A DNA stretch of 64,000 bases from contig CBDDKZ010000005.1 of assembly GCA_965230415.1 (NCBI GenBank), positions 2,542,001 to 2,606,000 on the forward strand, given 5' to 3'. This DNA is from CBDDKZ01 sp965230415 (GTDB lineage: Bacteria > Bacteroidota > Bacteroidia > Cytophagales > JAAEPT01). Position 1 is the stretch's first letter. Each line of letters begins with the position of its first letter. Shown piece by piece: positions 16,920-25,767 of the stretch. The position numbers and the translations under genes were made by a program. The notes beneath the pieces were generated by a model. The model ran no database searches. It was not told the origin of the DNA and saw nothing but the letters and a program-made list of their open reading frames with translations.

Positions 16920-18785
16920 ATGTACAAAAATCTACTTTTAACGTTTATAATCCTTCAGATATCCGCAGCAAAAGCTCAAATAGGAGTTAATATTAGTTTG
17001 CCTGAAAGAGGAGGTACCTACATTGATTTGGCGAAAGAAAACTATCGCTGGACAGACTTTGACGGTAACTCATTAGACCAAAGTGAGGTAGACGATAGCG
17101 GATGGCCAGAAATAGATGCACGTTTTGTTATCGACTGGCGCCCCGTTGCTGAGTGGGCCAATTCCATCGACGATCCGGAAGTATACCGAATTGACGTAAG
17201 TGGGACCTATTCCTGTTCATTTGAAGGGCAGGGCGATGTGAGTGGTTTGGTTGGAGGAAGTGTACAGGAGCTGACCTACGACGAAAATTCGAATACGACA
17301 AGTTTCGATTTTGTAATTCCGCCAGCATCCAATGGCTTTGTTTTAATCGATTTCACAAATACCCAAAGAACTAGTTTGTCAGATGTAGGGTCTGGTTTTA
17401 CAAACTTTAAAATGTTAAGACCAGGGTATGTGAATGACGATCAGTTGTTTACTAATGACTTTCTGGATTTGATAAATATGGTTGGGTTTGAGTCCATTCG
17501 TTATATGGCTTTTTCCGGTACCAATGGCACCGATCCTGACTACCCCGCGCAATTGGAGTGGGCCACCAGGAAACTACCTACAGATGCAGGGCAAAACAGC
17601 ATGTCTGTAATAGGAAAACCTTATGGTGGATGCTGGGAACATGTTATCAGGCTTTCCAATGTTACCGGCACGGACCCGTGGATTAATGTGCCCATATCAG
17701 CATCTGATGACTACGTAAGGCAGTTGGCCGCACTATTTTTAAACAATTTGGACCCTGACCTTAACCTTTATGTGGAAAGTAGCAACGAAGTATGGAACAC
17801 AGCACCGGGTTTTGAACAAACGTTTTACAATCGCGATGAGGCAGAGGACCTCGGGATAAGCGAAATTCAAAACCATGTGCGCAGAAGTGTCGAACTGGCG
17901 CAGTTGTTTGAAGAAGTATTCGGGCAGGGTTCGCTAAATAATCGCATTCGTGTGATTCATTGTTACCATCGACCTATGCTCAAGTGGTCGGTAGAGCCTA
18001 TGTTGCAATATGTAGATGATAATTTTGGTCCTCCTTCCAACTATTTGTACGGTCTAGCCTGTCAAACTTATTTTGACGGTGGTGACGACGCCGGAGAATC
18101 TGTCACAAAAGTATTAGACGATTGTGAAGCAAATATACGGTCGCAAATTGATGGTGCAGGTACAACAAATGAAGCTGGAAACATGCAGTGGGTTGCCAAA
18201 GCTACGGAGTGGAATTTGCCTGGCGGTTTCTTTTCATACGAAGGTGGACCCCATCATGGTGGAGGTACTACCAATAATATGGCTAATCGCATTAGCGCCG
18301 AACGTAGCGAACGCATGGGAGAGTTACTGACTTTAAATTATAAGGAAGCGTTTTTGGATAATGGAGGTCGTATGGCCATGCAGTTTACATTGACCAGCAG
18401 TTACAACAGGTATGGATACTGGGGACTGACAGATGACGTTTCAGTGCCACACAGGAACTATAAATTACAGGCCATAATGGATATTATTGACGTGATAGCA
18501 GCCAATGAGGTTGTCGAAGATATTCAAAATTCGAGTTTGATGATCTCTCCAAATCCTGTTTTACAAAATACTTCCATTCAGTTTTACCTGGAAGAAGCTG
18601 CGGAAGGAGCGTTCGAGATTTATAATTTGACCGGCTCAAAAGTTCATACCTTTGGAGAAGGTTTTTACAGTGAAGGGATGCACCATTTGTTCTACCATTT
18701 ACCGCCGTTTGAGCAAGGCGTGTATTTGTTGAAGGCTAACTTTAAAAATAAGGCCTTATCCAGGAAAATAGTGATAAGCCAATAA
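16920..18785 (+). CDS. T9SS-secreted protein resembling a clan GH-A glycoside hydrolase
   Basis: A 621-residue protein. The frame opens at 16884, but ATG 16920 gives a clean signal peptide (LQISAAKAQ). After a beta-rich N-terminus (about 20-160) the central part looks like a TIM barrel. LYVESSNEVWN (Asn-Glu, E290) matches the acid/base pattern of clan GH-A enzymes, and FFSYEGGPHHGG (E441) is a candidate nucleophile. The C-terminal 80 residues, from SPNPVLQN, are a T9SS type A sorting domain. I cannot place it in a numbered GH family. Secretion together with the nearby GH16 enzyme suggests polysaccharide use. Confidence 0.7.
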   Translation: MYKNLLLTFIILQISAAKAQIGVNISLPERGGTYIDLAKENYRWTDFDGNSLDQSEVDDSGWPEIDARFVIDWRPVAEWANSIDDPEVYRIDVSGTYSCSFEGQGDVSGLVGGSVQELTYDENSNTTSFDFVIPPASNGFVLIDFTNTQRTSLSDVGSGFTNFKMLRPGYVNDDQLFTNDFLDLINMVGFESIRYMAFSGTNGTDPDYPAQLEWATRKLPTDAGQNSMSVIGKPYGGCWEHVIRLSNVTGTDPWINVPISASDDYVRQLAALFLNNLDPDLNLYVESSNEVWNTAPGFEQTFYNRDEAEDLGISEIQNHVRRSVELAQLFEEVFGQGSLNNRIRVIHCYHRPMLKWSVEPMLQYVDDNFGPPSNYLYGLACQTYFDGGDDAGESVTKVLDDCEANIRSQIDGAGTTNEAGNMQWVAKATEWNLPGGFFSYEGGPHHGGGTTNNMANRISAERSERMGELLTLNYKEAFLDNGGRMAMQFTLTSSYNRYGYWGLTDDVSVPHRNYKLQAIMDIIDVIAANEVVEDIQNSSLMISPNPVLQNTSIQFYLEEAAEGAFEIYNLTGSKVHTFGEGFYSEGMHHLFYHLPPFEQGVYLLKANFKNKALSRKIVISQ

Positions 18786-18822
18786 ATGTGAAATTAGTGC
18801 AATAGTTTATAAATAAATAGAG

Positions 18823-18857
18823 AGGCCTGAGTTTTGAAACAAAACCAGGCCTTTTTT
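18823..18857 (+). terminator. intrinsic terminator
   Basis: AGGCCTG-a-GTTTTG / CAAAAC-CAGGCCT with an AAA loop and a single bulged A, then a T run. It ends the transcript of the upstream secreted protein gene. Confidence 0.88.
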
Positions 18858-18931
18858 GCGGCGCTATATTCAAATCATTAATAATTAGATTCAAATTATA
18901 CAAAGCCTCTATTATTTGCCTAATTTAGGGC

Positions 18932-19996
18932 ATGGATATATCAAAAAAGAAGCCACCCTATCACATAATCGAACCATTAAGGAAGTATCTTTTAAAGTAT
19001 TCCAGAGAAATTAAAGTACCAATAAGTTATCAGGATCTGTTGCATTTTAACTACTCATCACCTATTTACGATAAAGATGGTGAAGACACACTTTGGCAAT
19101 CTGTTCTTTACGATCAGGCAGATATGAATGAGATATACGCGGGACTCAAGCGCATTTATGCCCTCTTATATACAGATGGCGACATGAGTGTCGTGGATCA
19201 CCTGAGCGTGGAGCGTGTGGAGTATTGTACATTCGGTAATTCTCGTCCATTTAGAATTCGTTTAAAGAATACCATGAACGATAACTACGGTTATTACTAT
19301 GTGAAATCTGCCGATGCCAGTAGGGTGTATGGCCTTGAACTGGAACACATTTTGTCACCCAACAAAATTAATTTCATCTCAGACGATAATACTCTAATTG
19401 AAGACCATATTGCCGGAATTCCGGGCGATCAGTTTATAGAAAACTACTTCACTGACAACAATATAAATATGGTGCGTATCGCTAAAGAGTTCATCAAGTT
19501 TAACGAGCGTTGTTTTGTACGTTTGTTAGGCGATATGCGCTCATACAATTATGTAGTCGATATCACTCCCGATTTTGAGGAAGCTCAATATCGCATACGG
19601 GCAATTGATTTCGATCAGCAGTCTTATGAAGGCAGAAAAACCATGTACCTGCCCCAATATTTTAAAGAGAATTACCCGGCTGTTCGCTTATGCCTTCAGC
19701 ACATACCTAAAGAAACGGCTTATCAATATCAAAAAGAAGAACGTTTTTTGATAGCTAAGAGATTGAGGTCCAGCAGGTATCGCGTAAAGGATATGATAGA
19801 TATTATGAGTCGCGATGTTATTAGTACAGACCAAAAAGTATATCAACTCAAATATGAGCTCGCCGAACACTTTGGGGATAGCTCCTTCGAAAAATGCAAA
19901 AATATGGGGGAAGTGTTGAAGAAAAACTTAAAAGTTACGTTATTGAAACCTATGCAGTCCCTTGATAAATTAAGGGCGAATAGTTCATCTTTCTAA
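18932..19996 (+). CDS. uncharacterised protein with kinase-like motif order
   Basis: A 354-residue cytoplasmic protein that I do not recognise by name. Reading along it, the landmarks of a protein-kinase-like fold appear in order: a strand with Lys (YYYVKSAD, K125), a helix with Glu (GLELEHIL, E136/E138), a hinge-like stretch (HIAGIPGDQFI, 159-169), a catalytic-loop-like LGDMRSYN (D201 and N206, the D-to-N+5 spacing of kinases) and IDFDQQ (D226/D228, in the place of DFG). HipA and aminoglycoside phosphotransferase families keep a similar core. A Met replaces the usual catalytic-loop Lys. The EI24 membrane protein gene follows 11 bp later, so they may work together. Function is unproven. Confidence 0.6.
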   Translation: MDISKKKPPYHIIEPLRKYLLKYSREIKVPISYQDLLHFNYSSPIYDKDGEDTLWQSVLYDQADMNEIYAGLKRIYALLYTDGDMSVVDHLSVERVEYCTFGNSRPFRIRLKNTMNDNYGYYYVKSADASRVYGLELEHILSPNKINFISDDNTLIEDHIAGIPGDQFIENYFTDNNINMVRIAKEFIKFNERCFVRLLGDMRSYNYVVDITPDFEEAQYRIRAIDFDQQSYEGRKTMYLPQYFKENYPAVRLCLQHIPKETAYQYQKEERFLIAKRLRSSRYRVKDMIDIMSRDVISTDQKVYQLKYELAEHFGDSSFEKCKNMGEVLKKNLKVTLLKPMQSLDKLRANSSSF

Positions 19997-20007
19997 TTTT
20001 TCAATAA

Positions 20008-20805
20008 ATGCAGGTATTAAAAGATTTTAACCTTGGATTGTCCACTTATGGGCAGGCGCTCAAGTTTATAAGCCGACATAAAATGGGGAAATATTTTATT
20101 GTACCGATTATGTTTTCAATAGTGATCGCTTTTGGAATGTATTTTCTGGTAGATGGATTGAGGGACCTGGCGCATGAATGGCTCAATGGCTATACTGCTG
20201 GCCTGGGAGATAGCACCTTTGAAAATATTCTCAAAAAAGTAATCAATTTTAGTATAGCATTTTTGAGCTTCATCATTTTTATCGTACTCTATAATTACAT
20301 TGTGAAATTTGTGGTACTCATATTAATGTCCCCGATTTTGTCTTATGTTTCTGAACAAACAGAGAAAATAATCACGGGGAACGATTACCCTTTCGAATGG
20401 AAGCAGTTCATGAAGGATATAATTAGGGGTATAAAAATAGCAATAGCTAATATGTTTAAGGAACTCGCTTTTACTATTCTGCTTTTAGTGCTTCACGTGG
20501 TACCTTTGATAGGGAGTGCATTATATACAGCCTGTGTCGCTCTTATTGCTTGGTACTATTTCGGTTACAGCACGCTAGACTATGTCAATGAGCGCCGAAG
20601 GTTGAGTGTGGCCGAAAGCAATAAATACATTAAATCTGTCAAAGGATTGGCAGTAGGGAATGGCATGGTACTGGCATTGGCATTGTATGTGCCTTTTCTA
20701 GGTTTTATTTTTATGCCTATTATTTCAACGGTGGCTGCTACTTTGGCTATGCATGAAAAAGTAGATCTAAATACAAACACCCACGCTAAAAAGGTGGAAA
20801 TATAA
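20008..20805 (+). CDS. EI24/CysZ-like membrane protein
   Basis: A 265-residue integral membrane protein with an N-terminal amphipathic part (LGLSTYGQALKFISRHKMGKY) and about four to six hydrophobic segments. The order and the GMVLALALYVPFLGFIFMPIISTVAATLAMHE block fit the EI24 domain family (CysZ and relatives). CysZ imports sulfate in enterobacteria, but most Bacteroidota members have no proven substrate. It is co-oriented with the kinase-like gene and is followed by a 13-bp hairpin. Confidence 0.78.
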   Translation: MQVLKDFNLGLSTYGQALKFISRHKMGKYFIVPIMFSIVIAFGMYFLVDGLRDLAHEWLNGYTAGLGDSTFENILKKVINFSIAFLSFIIFIVLYNYIVKFVVLILMSPILSYVSEQTEKIITGNDYPFEWKQFMKDIIRGIKIAIANMFKELAFTILLLVLHVVPLIGSALYTACVALIAWYYFGYSTLDYVNERRRLSVAESNKYIKSVKGLAVGNGMVLALALYVPFLGFIFMPIISTVAATLAMHEKVDLNTNTHAKKVEI

Positions 20806-20807
20806 AG

Positions 20808-20839
20808 ACTCAAACCTTTCTCAGGTGAAAGGTTTGAGT
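20808..20839. terminator. bidirectional hairpin between convergent genes
   Basis: A perfect 13-bp stem (ACTCAAACCTTTC / GAAAGGTTTGAGT) with a 6-nt loop (TCAGGT), centred between the EI24 gene and the minus-strand OmpA gene. T-rich sequence on both sides is modest, so it may work as a terminator or 3' end stabiliser in both directions. Confidence 0.75.
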
Positions 20840-20850
20840 GCATAAATATT

Positions 20851-22860
20851 TTAATATTCTTCTGTCATAAAGATACTGAGTTCCACTCTTCTGTTCTTTT
20901 CACGGGCATCGTCGTCGTTATTCGGAATTGCCGGTTCGGTTTCACCCAATGCTTTCAAGTCTATTTTTGATTCCGATATTCCTAAGTTGGTGAAAATAGA
21001 TTTTACTTCAAGTGCTCTTTTTTCTGAGAGTGCCAGGTTGGCGTCGTCTGACCCTATATCGCAGGTGTGAGCTTCTATGAGTAGTTTTGCATTTTCATTT
21101 TCTGCCAAAACATTGATGATGGAAGAAATAGCAATGTACTCGGAAGTATGGCAAGAAGCATCTCCTGTTTTGCAATACATAATTACTCTGTTTTTGATTT
21201 TAGGGTCATGAACTACATCCGGTTGCGCTGATGTAGCAACAACAACATTACTTGCTACTTCATTATATTCGGTAGCAGCAGCGGTAGAAGTTTCGTTTTC
21301 TTCTTCATTCGAAGAAGCGAAAACAGGTTCTTCAATTTCCTGATAGGCAATGTTCAGAGGTAAATTAATAGATTCATTATATGACTTGGGTTGAGCAAGA
21401 TGTAAATCGATCTGATCTATTAATTCACCGTTACTAATTACATCGACATGATAGTCGTTGTTTCCAATTAGCTGAGCTTCGATATTACTACCGCCGGTGC
21501 ATGCCGATGCCTCCCAGGAGTAGTTTGCATCATTCATACTTCTAAAATACAATTCGATATGATCGTCGCTGATAAAATCATTGGTAATAGAAGATTTTAA
21601 AATGATGTTGACATGTACCAGAAATTGTGGTACGATGGAATATAATTCCAGATTTCCATTTTCGCTGCGATCACTGGAAAAAAGTGAAAAATGACCACTT
21701 GGAGTAGTACGAAAATCGAGATCGTTTTCAGTAGAATTAATGGGTAGCCCACAATGTTCTATGGCTGATGAAGTACCAAATTGGTCTACTCCTACTTTGA
21801 ATACGTCGAACCCGCCTATACTTTTGGGGCCGTTGCTGCTAAAATACAGCGTCTGACCTTCTGCTGTGATAAAGGGAGATGCCTCGTCAAATTTTGTGTT
21901 GATATCATCTAATGGCATCGGAGATCCCCAAATCCCGTCTCCGGCATAGTCAACATATAGAATGTCGAGGTTTTGTCCTTCGCTTAGTATATCCGACGAA
22001 AAATAGATGCGATTACCATCCTCGGTGATGGTAGCGGCCGATTCGCGGAACTTACTATTAATAGATTCGACTGGCTTTGGCGTACTCCAGCCAGCTTCCT
22101 GTAATTCTGAAATGTAGATGTCACCCTTTCTTTTGTTTTTGTGTAACAACATTTTGCTATCGTTATCAAATAGCTGTAAACACATCATATCTCCACTTTC
22201 GTTTAATTTGCCGGGTACTTTCTCTGGTGCAGTCCAATTGAGGTCGCCTAATTGAATAGATTCATAGATCACCAGATTCTGTCCTCCTTTTTTGTTTAAT
22301 TCCAAAGAGGTGAAATAGAGTTTATGTCCGTCTAATGAGATCACTGGAGTAAATTTTGTGCCACTACCGTCAAATTTTTCCATTTTATTGAGAATAGAAC
22401 TCTCATAAGAGTCTTTAGCATTCATAGCCGCATCGATTTGAGATAAGAGACGTTCCGCATCGTCTTTGTGATAATGGTGAACCGTTTTATAATATTGCTT
22501 ATAGTGAATTACAGCTTCTGCATATTGCTGCGTGTGGTGTAGGGCATTGCCATACCAATAGTGAAATTCAGGATTGTTAAGCATTGAACTGTCAGCTTCT
22601 AATTTTTTTAGATGACTTATGCACTTTTCGAATTTAGATGTCGAAAAGTAGCAGATACCTAATTTTAACAGTATTTCAGGGGTTTCGTTTTGAGTGATTA
22701 CCTGCTCAAACATGCTAGCTGCCTCTACATAATGACCAATATTGTATAACTTATTACCTTGTTTTAGTACTTTTTCGATGTTCGCAGGAGTATTGCCACC
22801 AAACACCAAATTTTGGAAAAGCAAAAACGATATCGAAAGGATATATAAGATAAGTCTCAT
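20851..22860 (-). CDS. PorE-type OmpA protein: TPR, PD40 propeller, CRD-like, OmpA domain
   Basis: A 669-residue protein, taking ATG 22860, which gives a clean signal peptide (LISFLL-type core ending FGG). Domain order: TPR-like repeats (about 25-130), a PD40 beta-propeller (about 150-400; repeated KLYFTSLE, RIYFSSDI, TLYFSSNG blades), a carboxypeptidase-regulatory-like beta-sandwich (about 405-500), a Ser/Glu/Ala-rich linker, and a C-terminal OmpA peptidoglycan-binding domain (about 555-665; IEAHTCDIGSDDANLALSEKRA, then EKNRRVELS). This is the order described for T9SS component PorE, which ties the outer membrane machine to the cell wall. Bacteroidota have several paralogues, so the identity as PorE itself is not certain. 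Confidence 0.8.
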   Translation of the reverse strand: MRLILYILSISFLLFQNLVFGGNTPANIEKVLKQGNKLYNIGHYVEAASMFEQVITQNETPEILLKLGICYFSTSKFEKCISHLKKLEADSSMLNNPEFHYWYGNALHHTQQYAEAVIHYKQYYKTVHHYHKDDAERLLSQIDAAMNAKDSYESSILNKMEKFDGSGTKFTPVISLDGHKLYFTSLELNKKGGQNLVIYESIQLGDLNWTAPEKVPGKLNESGDMMCLQLFDNDSKMLLHKNKRKGDIYISELQEAGWSTPKPVESINSKFRESAATITEDGNRIYFSSDILSEGQNLDILYVDYAGDGIWGSPMPLDDINTKFDEASPFITAEGQTLYFSSNGPKSIGGFDVFKVGVDQFGTSSAIEHCGLPINSTENDLDFRTTPSGHFSLFSSDRSENGNLELYSIVPQFLVHVNIILKSSITNDFISDDHIELYFRSMNDANYSWEASACTGGSNIEAQLIGNNDYHVDVISNGELIDQIDLHLAQPKSYNESINLPLNIAYQEIEEPVFASSNEEENETSTAAATEYNEVASNVVVATSAQPDVVHDPKIKNRVIMYCKTGDASCHTSEYIAISSIINVLAENENAKLLIEAHTCDIGSDDANLALSEKRALEVKSIFTNLGISESKIDLKALGETEPAIPNNDDDAREKNRRVELSIFMTEEY

Positions 22861-23056
22861 ATGCTGTCTTGATTTGGTTACACAGGTAAAAACGGGCAAA
22901 ATGTGCACCTAGTTAACTAAATTGGGATAATCTAATCAAAATTGGGTAATCGACTTATAGATTTGTGAGTATTCGATTAAAATGGTATAGGTAATATTGT
23001 AAGTATTTGTGAGTGAAATTCTTAGGTTTATGTAGTTGCCTGTTTTATGGGGTTTA

Positions 23057-25147
23057 CTAACTAATACGCCCCCAATTGACAGCATTTTTTGTTAAAGAGT
23101 TTATATGTTGCCTCAGGTTGTAATTTTTAGGTGAAGATAAGGTCATATCTTCTGCTAGTACTTCCTGAGCCATAAGTCTGGCCTCTTGAAGGATTGCGCC
23201 GTCTTTAGCGAGGTCTGCAATTAAAAGATCTATTACCCCGCTTTGTTGTGTGCCGGAAAGATCACCGGGGCCCCGAAGTTTCAAATCTACATCGGCAATC
23301 TCAAATCCGTTATTCGTTCTAACCATGGTTTCCATGCGGGTGCGCCCTTCTTTGCTTAGTTTTACGCCGGTTATAAGTACGCAGTACGACTGTTCGGCAC
23401 CTCTTCCAACGCGCCCTCTCAGCTGATGCAACTGCGCCAAACCGAAGCGTTCTGCGTTTTCTATAACCATTATTGAAGCGTTGGGTACATTGACACCTAC
23501 TTCAATTACTGTCGTAGCTACCATAATTTGGGTTTCTCCTTTTACGAAGCGCTGCATTTCATAATCTTTGTCCTGAGACTTCATTTTTCCATGAACGATA
23601 CTAATATGGTATTGGGGAAATGCACGGCAAACACTTTCATAGCCATCCATTAAATCTTTGAGGTCTAATTTTTCCGATTCTTCAATTAAGGGGTACACAA
23701 TATAGGCCTGGCGTCCTTTTTTGATTTCTTCATCCACAAAACCAAAAACGCGTAAGCGGTTACTGTCATATTTATGAATTGTTTTTATCGGCTTTCTGCC
23801 GGCAGGAAGTTCGTCAATAACCGATACATCGAGATCCCCATAAATAGTCATTGCAAGTGTTCGTGGTATGGGTGTGGCCGTCATAACTAGCATATGAGGT
23901 GCGACTCTGGGATTTTTCTTCCATAGGCGGGCTCTCTGTGCGACCCCAAAGCGGTGTTGTTCATCTATAACGCATAGGCCAAGATTTTTGAATTTAACGG
24001 CGTCTTCGATGAGGGCATGAGTACCTACCAGGATATTCAGATCACCACTAAGGAGCATTTCGTGTAAGATCTTTCGTTCACTTTTTTTGCTAGATCCTGT
24101 GAGTAATCCAATTCGTATTCCAAGCTTTTGAGCATACTCCTTGAGCCCTTCATAATGCTGGTCTGCCAAAATTTCCGTAGGAGCCATAAGACAAGCCTGG
24201 GCTTCATTGTCAATGGCCATAAGCATGGTTATGAACGCCACAATTGTTTTACCACTTCCCACGTCCCCTTGTAGCAGGCGATTCATTTGTTTCCCGCTAT
24301 TAAAGTCCTTTCTGATTTCTTTAATAACTCTTTTTTGAGCACCGGTAAGGTCAAATGGTAAATGGTTATTATAAAAGGTGCTTACAGATTGAATGTTTTT
24401 GAAAACCAGGCCGGGGTAAGATGCTTCGTGATGACTTTTCTCACTCAGTAGCTTTAATTGTACATAGAACAATTCTTCAAACTTCAGCCTTGACAAAGCT
24501 TTGTTGAGTAATTTCTGTTCTGCCGGAAAGTGCGTGTAATACAAAGCCAGTGCTTTACTTAAAAATCCATATTTTTCCAGGATGTAGGTAGGTAGCGTTT
24601 CCGGAATTTTGTCACTGATCACTTCAAATAAACGGCGTTGCATTTTTGAAATTGCCTTGCTGTCGATGTAGCGTTTTTTCAGTACTTCGGTAGTATGATA
24701 TACGGGGTTGAGACCACCTTTTTCGCTTTGTTCGCTAATTGGTTCGAGTTCGGGATGCGGGAAGCTTATTTTGCCTTTGAATATATTTGGTTTGCCATAG
24801 AGTAGGTAAGAAGCACCATTTTTTAGCTGGTCGCGCATCCATGCCGCTCCCTGAAACCAAATAAGCTCAACGAAACCTGTTTGATCCTGGAAGGTGGCCG
24901 TTAAACGCTGTTTTCTTGCCGTTCCGCTTAAACCTAAATTAGTTAAGGTTCCTCTGATTTGAATATAGGAGGAATCGCCCTGAATCTCGTTAATATTATG
25001 AAATATGGTCCGATCTTCGTACCTGAAGGGGTAATGCTGAAGCAGGTCACCATAAGTGAAAATAGCAAGGTGTTTATTGAGAAGCGCGGCTCTTTGTGGG
25101 CCCACACCTTTCAAAAATTCTATTTTGGTATCGAATATTGTTGCCAT
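23057..25147 (-). CDS. recG: ATP-dependent DNA helicase RecG
   Basis: A protein of about 696 residues; start taken at MATIFDTKIEFLKGVGPQRA, four codons inside the open frame. It has the N-terminal wedge/OB domain (about 60-160; IQIRGTLTNLG, VELIWFQG), then superfamily 2 helicase motifs: Walker A GDVGSGKT (about 290), DEQHRFG, TATPIPRTLA, and motif VI QLHQLRGRVGRG. RecG remodels stalled forks and Holliday junctions in recombination and repair. It is the last gene of a minus-strand block after gldD, 20 bp downstream. Confidence 0.97.
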   Translation of the reverse strand: MATIFDTKIEFLKGVGPQRAALLNKHLAIFTYGDLLQHYPFRYEDRTIFHNINEIQGDSSYIQIRGTLTNLGLSGTARKQRLTATFQDQTGFVELIWFQGAAWMRDQLKNGASYLLYGKPNIFKGKISFPHPELEPISEQSEKGGLNPVYHTTEVLKKRYIDSKAISKMQRRLFEVISDKIPETLPTYILEKYGFLSKALALYYTHFPAEQKLLNKALSRLKFEELFYVQLKLLSEKSHHEASYPGLVFKNIQSVSTFYNNHLPFDLTGAQKRVIKEIRKDFNSGKQMNRLLQGDVGSGKTIVAFITMLMAIDNEAQACLMAPTEILADQHYEGLKEYAQKLGIRIGLLTGSSKKSERKILHEMLLSGDLNILVGTHALIEDAVKFKNLGLCVIDEQHRFGVAQRARLWKKNPRVAPHMLVMTATPIPRTLAMTIYGDLDVSVIDELPAGRKPIKTIHKYDSNRLRVFGFVDEEIKKGRQAYIVYPLIEESEKLDLKDLMDGYESVCRAFPQYHISIVHGKMKSQDKDYEMQRFVKGETQIMVATTVIEVGVNVPNASIMVIENAERFGLAQLHQLRGRVGRGAEQSYCVLITGVKLSKEGRTRMETMVRTNNGFEIADVDLKLRGPGDLSGTQQSGVIDLLIADLAKDGAILQEARLMAQEVLAEDMTLSSPKNYNLRQHINSLTKNAVNWGRIS

Positions 25148-25167
25148 ATTCAGTAGCATTTATGGCT

Positions 25168-25767
25168 TTAATCATTCCATTCGAGTGTTTCGATAAGATG
25201 GTCGATGTCCTGCTTTACATAATCGATGATAGGAGCCAGAGAATCGTTTTTATCTGCGACTTGTAAATACAACGCACCGCGCAAAAAGTGTGTAGAAGTA
25301 TCATGTGTGCAAAATTGATAAGTGCTGGGCACTTCACCTTCCAATTCAAAGAAAATGACCGGATGTTTGCCGATAGTTTCGGCACGTTCTTCTATCGAAT
25401 GTGCTTTTTTGTTATGGCCATCCATTAATCGGAAAGATTCTTTTAAAAAGCTGTATAATGAATCCTCATTATTATGAATTTCTTTATAAGTAATATGAAT
25501 TTTGGAATCAAACTGAGGGTAATCTATTATTTTATAATATTTCTTCTTGTTTTTCCAATTGGTGGTGTCGTCATAAACTTTTGCCAGTGTTGACACTTCA
25601 AAAGTGTATGGCAGACTTTGCTTAGCGTCTTTGATAGTAACGTAGCTATGTTCCGGAAGGCTAATGTGGTTAAAACCTTTCGGTCTGGGTACATACGTGG
25701 TATTTTCACCACAAGAACAGGCTATGATTAGCGTAATTAAAATAAATAAGTTTTTTACTAATTTCAT
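25168..25767 (-). CDS. gldD: gliding motility lipoprotein GldD
   Basis: A 199-residue protein with a lipoprotein signal (ITLIIACSC, lipobox Cys near 19) followed by the GldD hallmark YVPRPKGFNHISLPEHSY. GldD is needed for gliding and T9SS function in Flavobacterium johnsoniae; its biochemical role is not settled. Its ATG overlaps the stop of gldE by 4 bp, and the order ssb-gldE-gldD is the classical one. Length is typical. Confidence 0.93.
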   Translation of the reverse strand: MKLVKNLFILITLIIACSCGENTTYVPRPKGFNHISLPEHSYVTIKDAKQSLPYTFEVSTLAKVYDDTTNWKNKKKYYKIIDYPQFDSKIHITYKEIHNNEDSLYSFLKESFRLMDGHNKKAHSIEERAETIGKHPVIFFELEGEVPSTYQFCTHDTSTHFLRGALYLQVADKNDSLAPIIDYVKQDIDHLIETLEWND

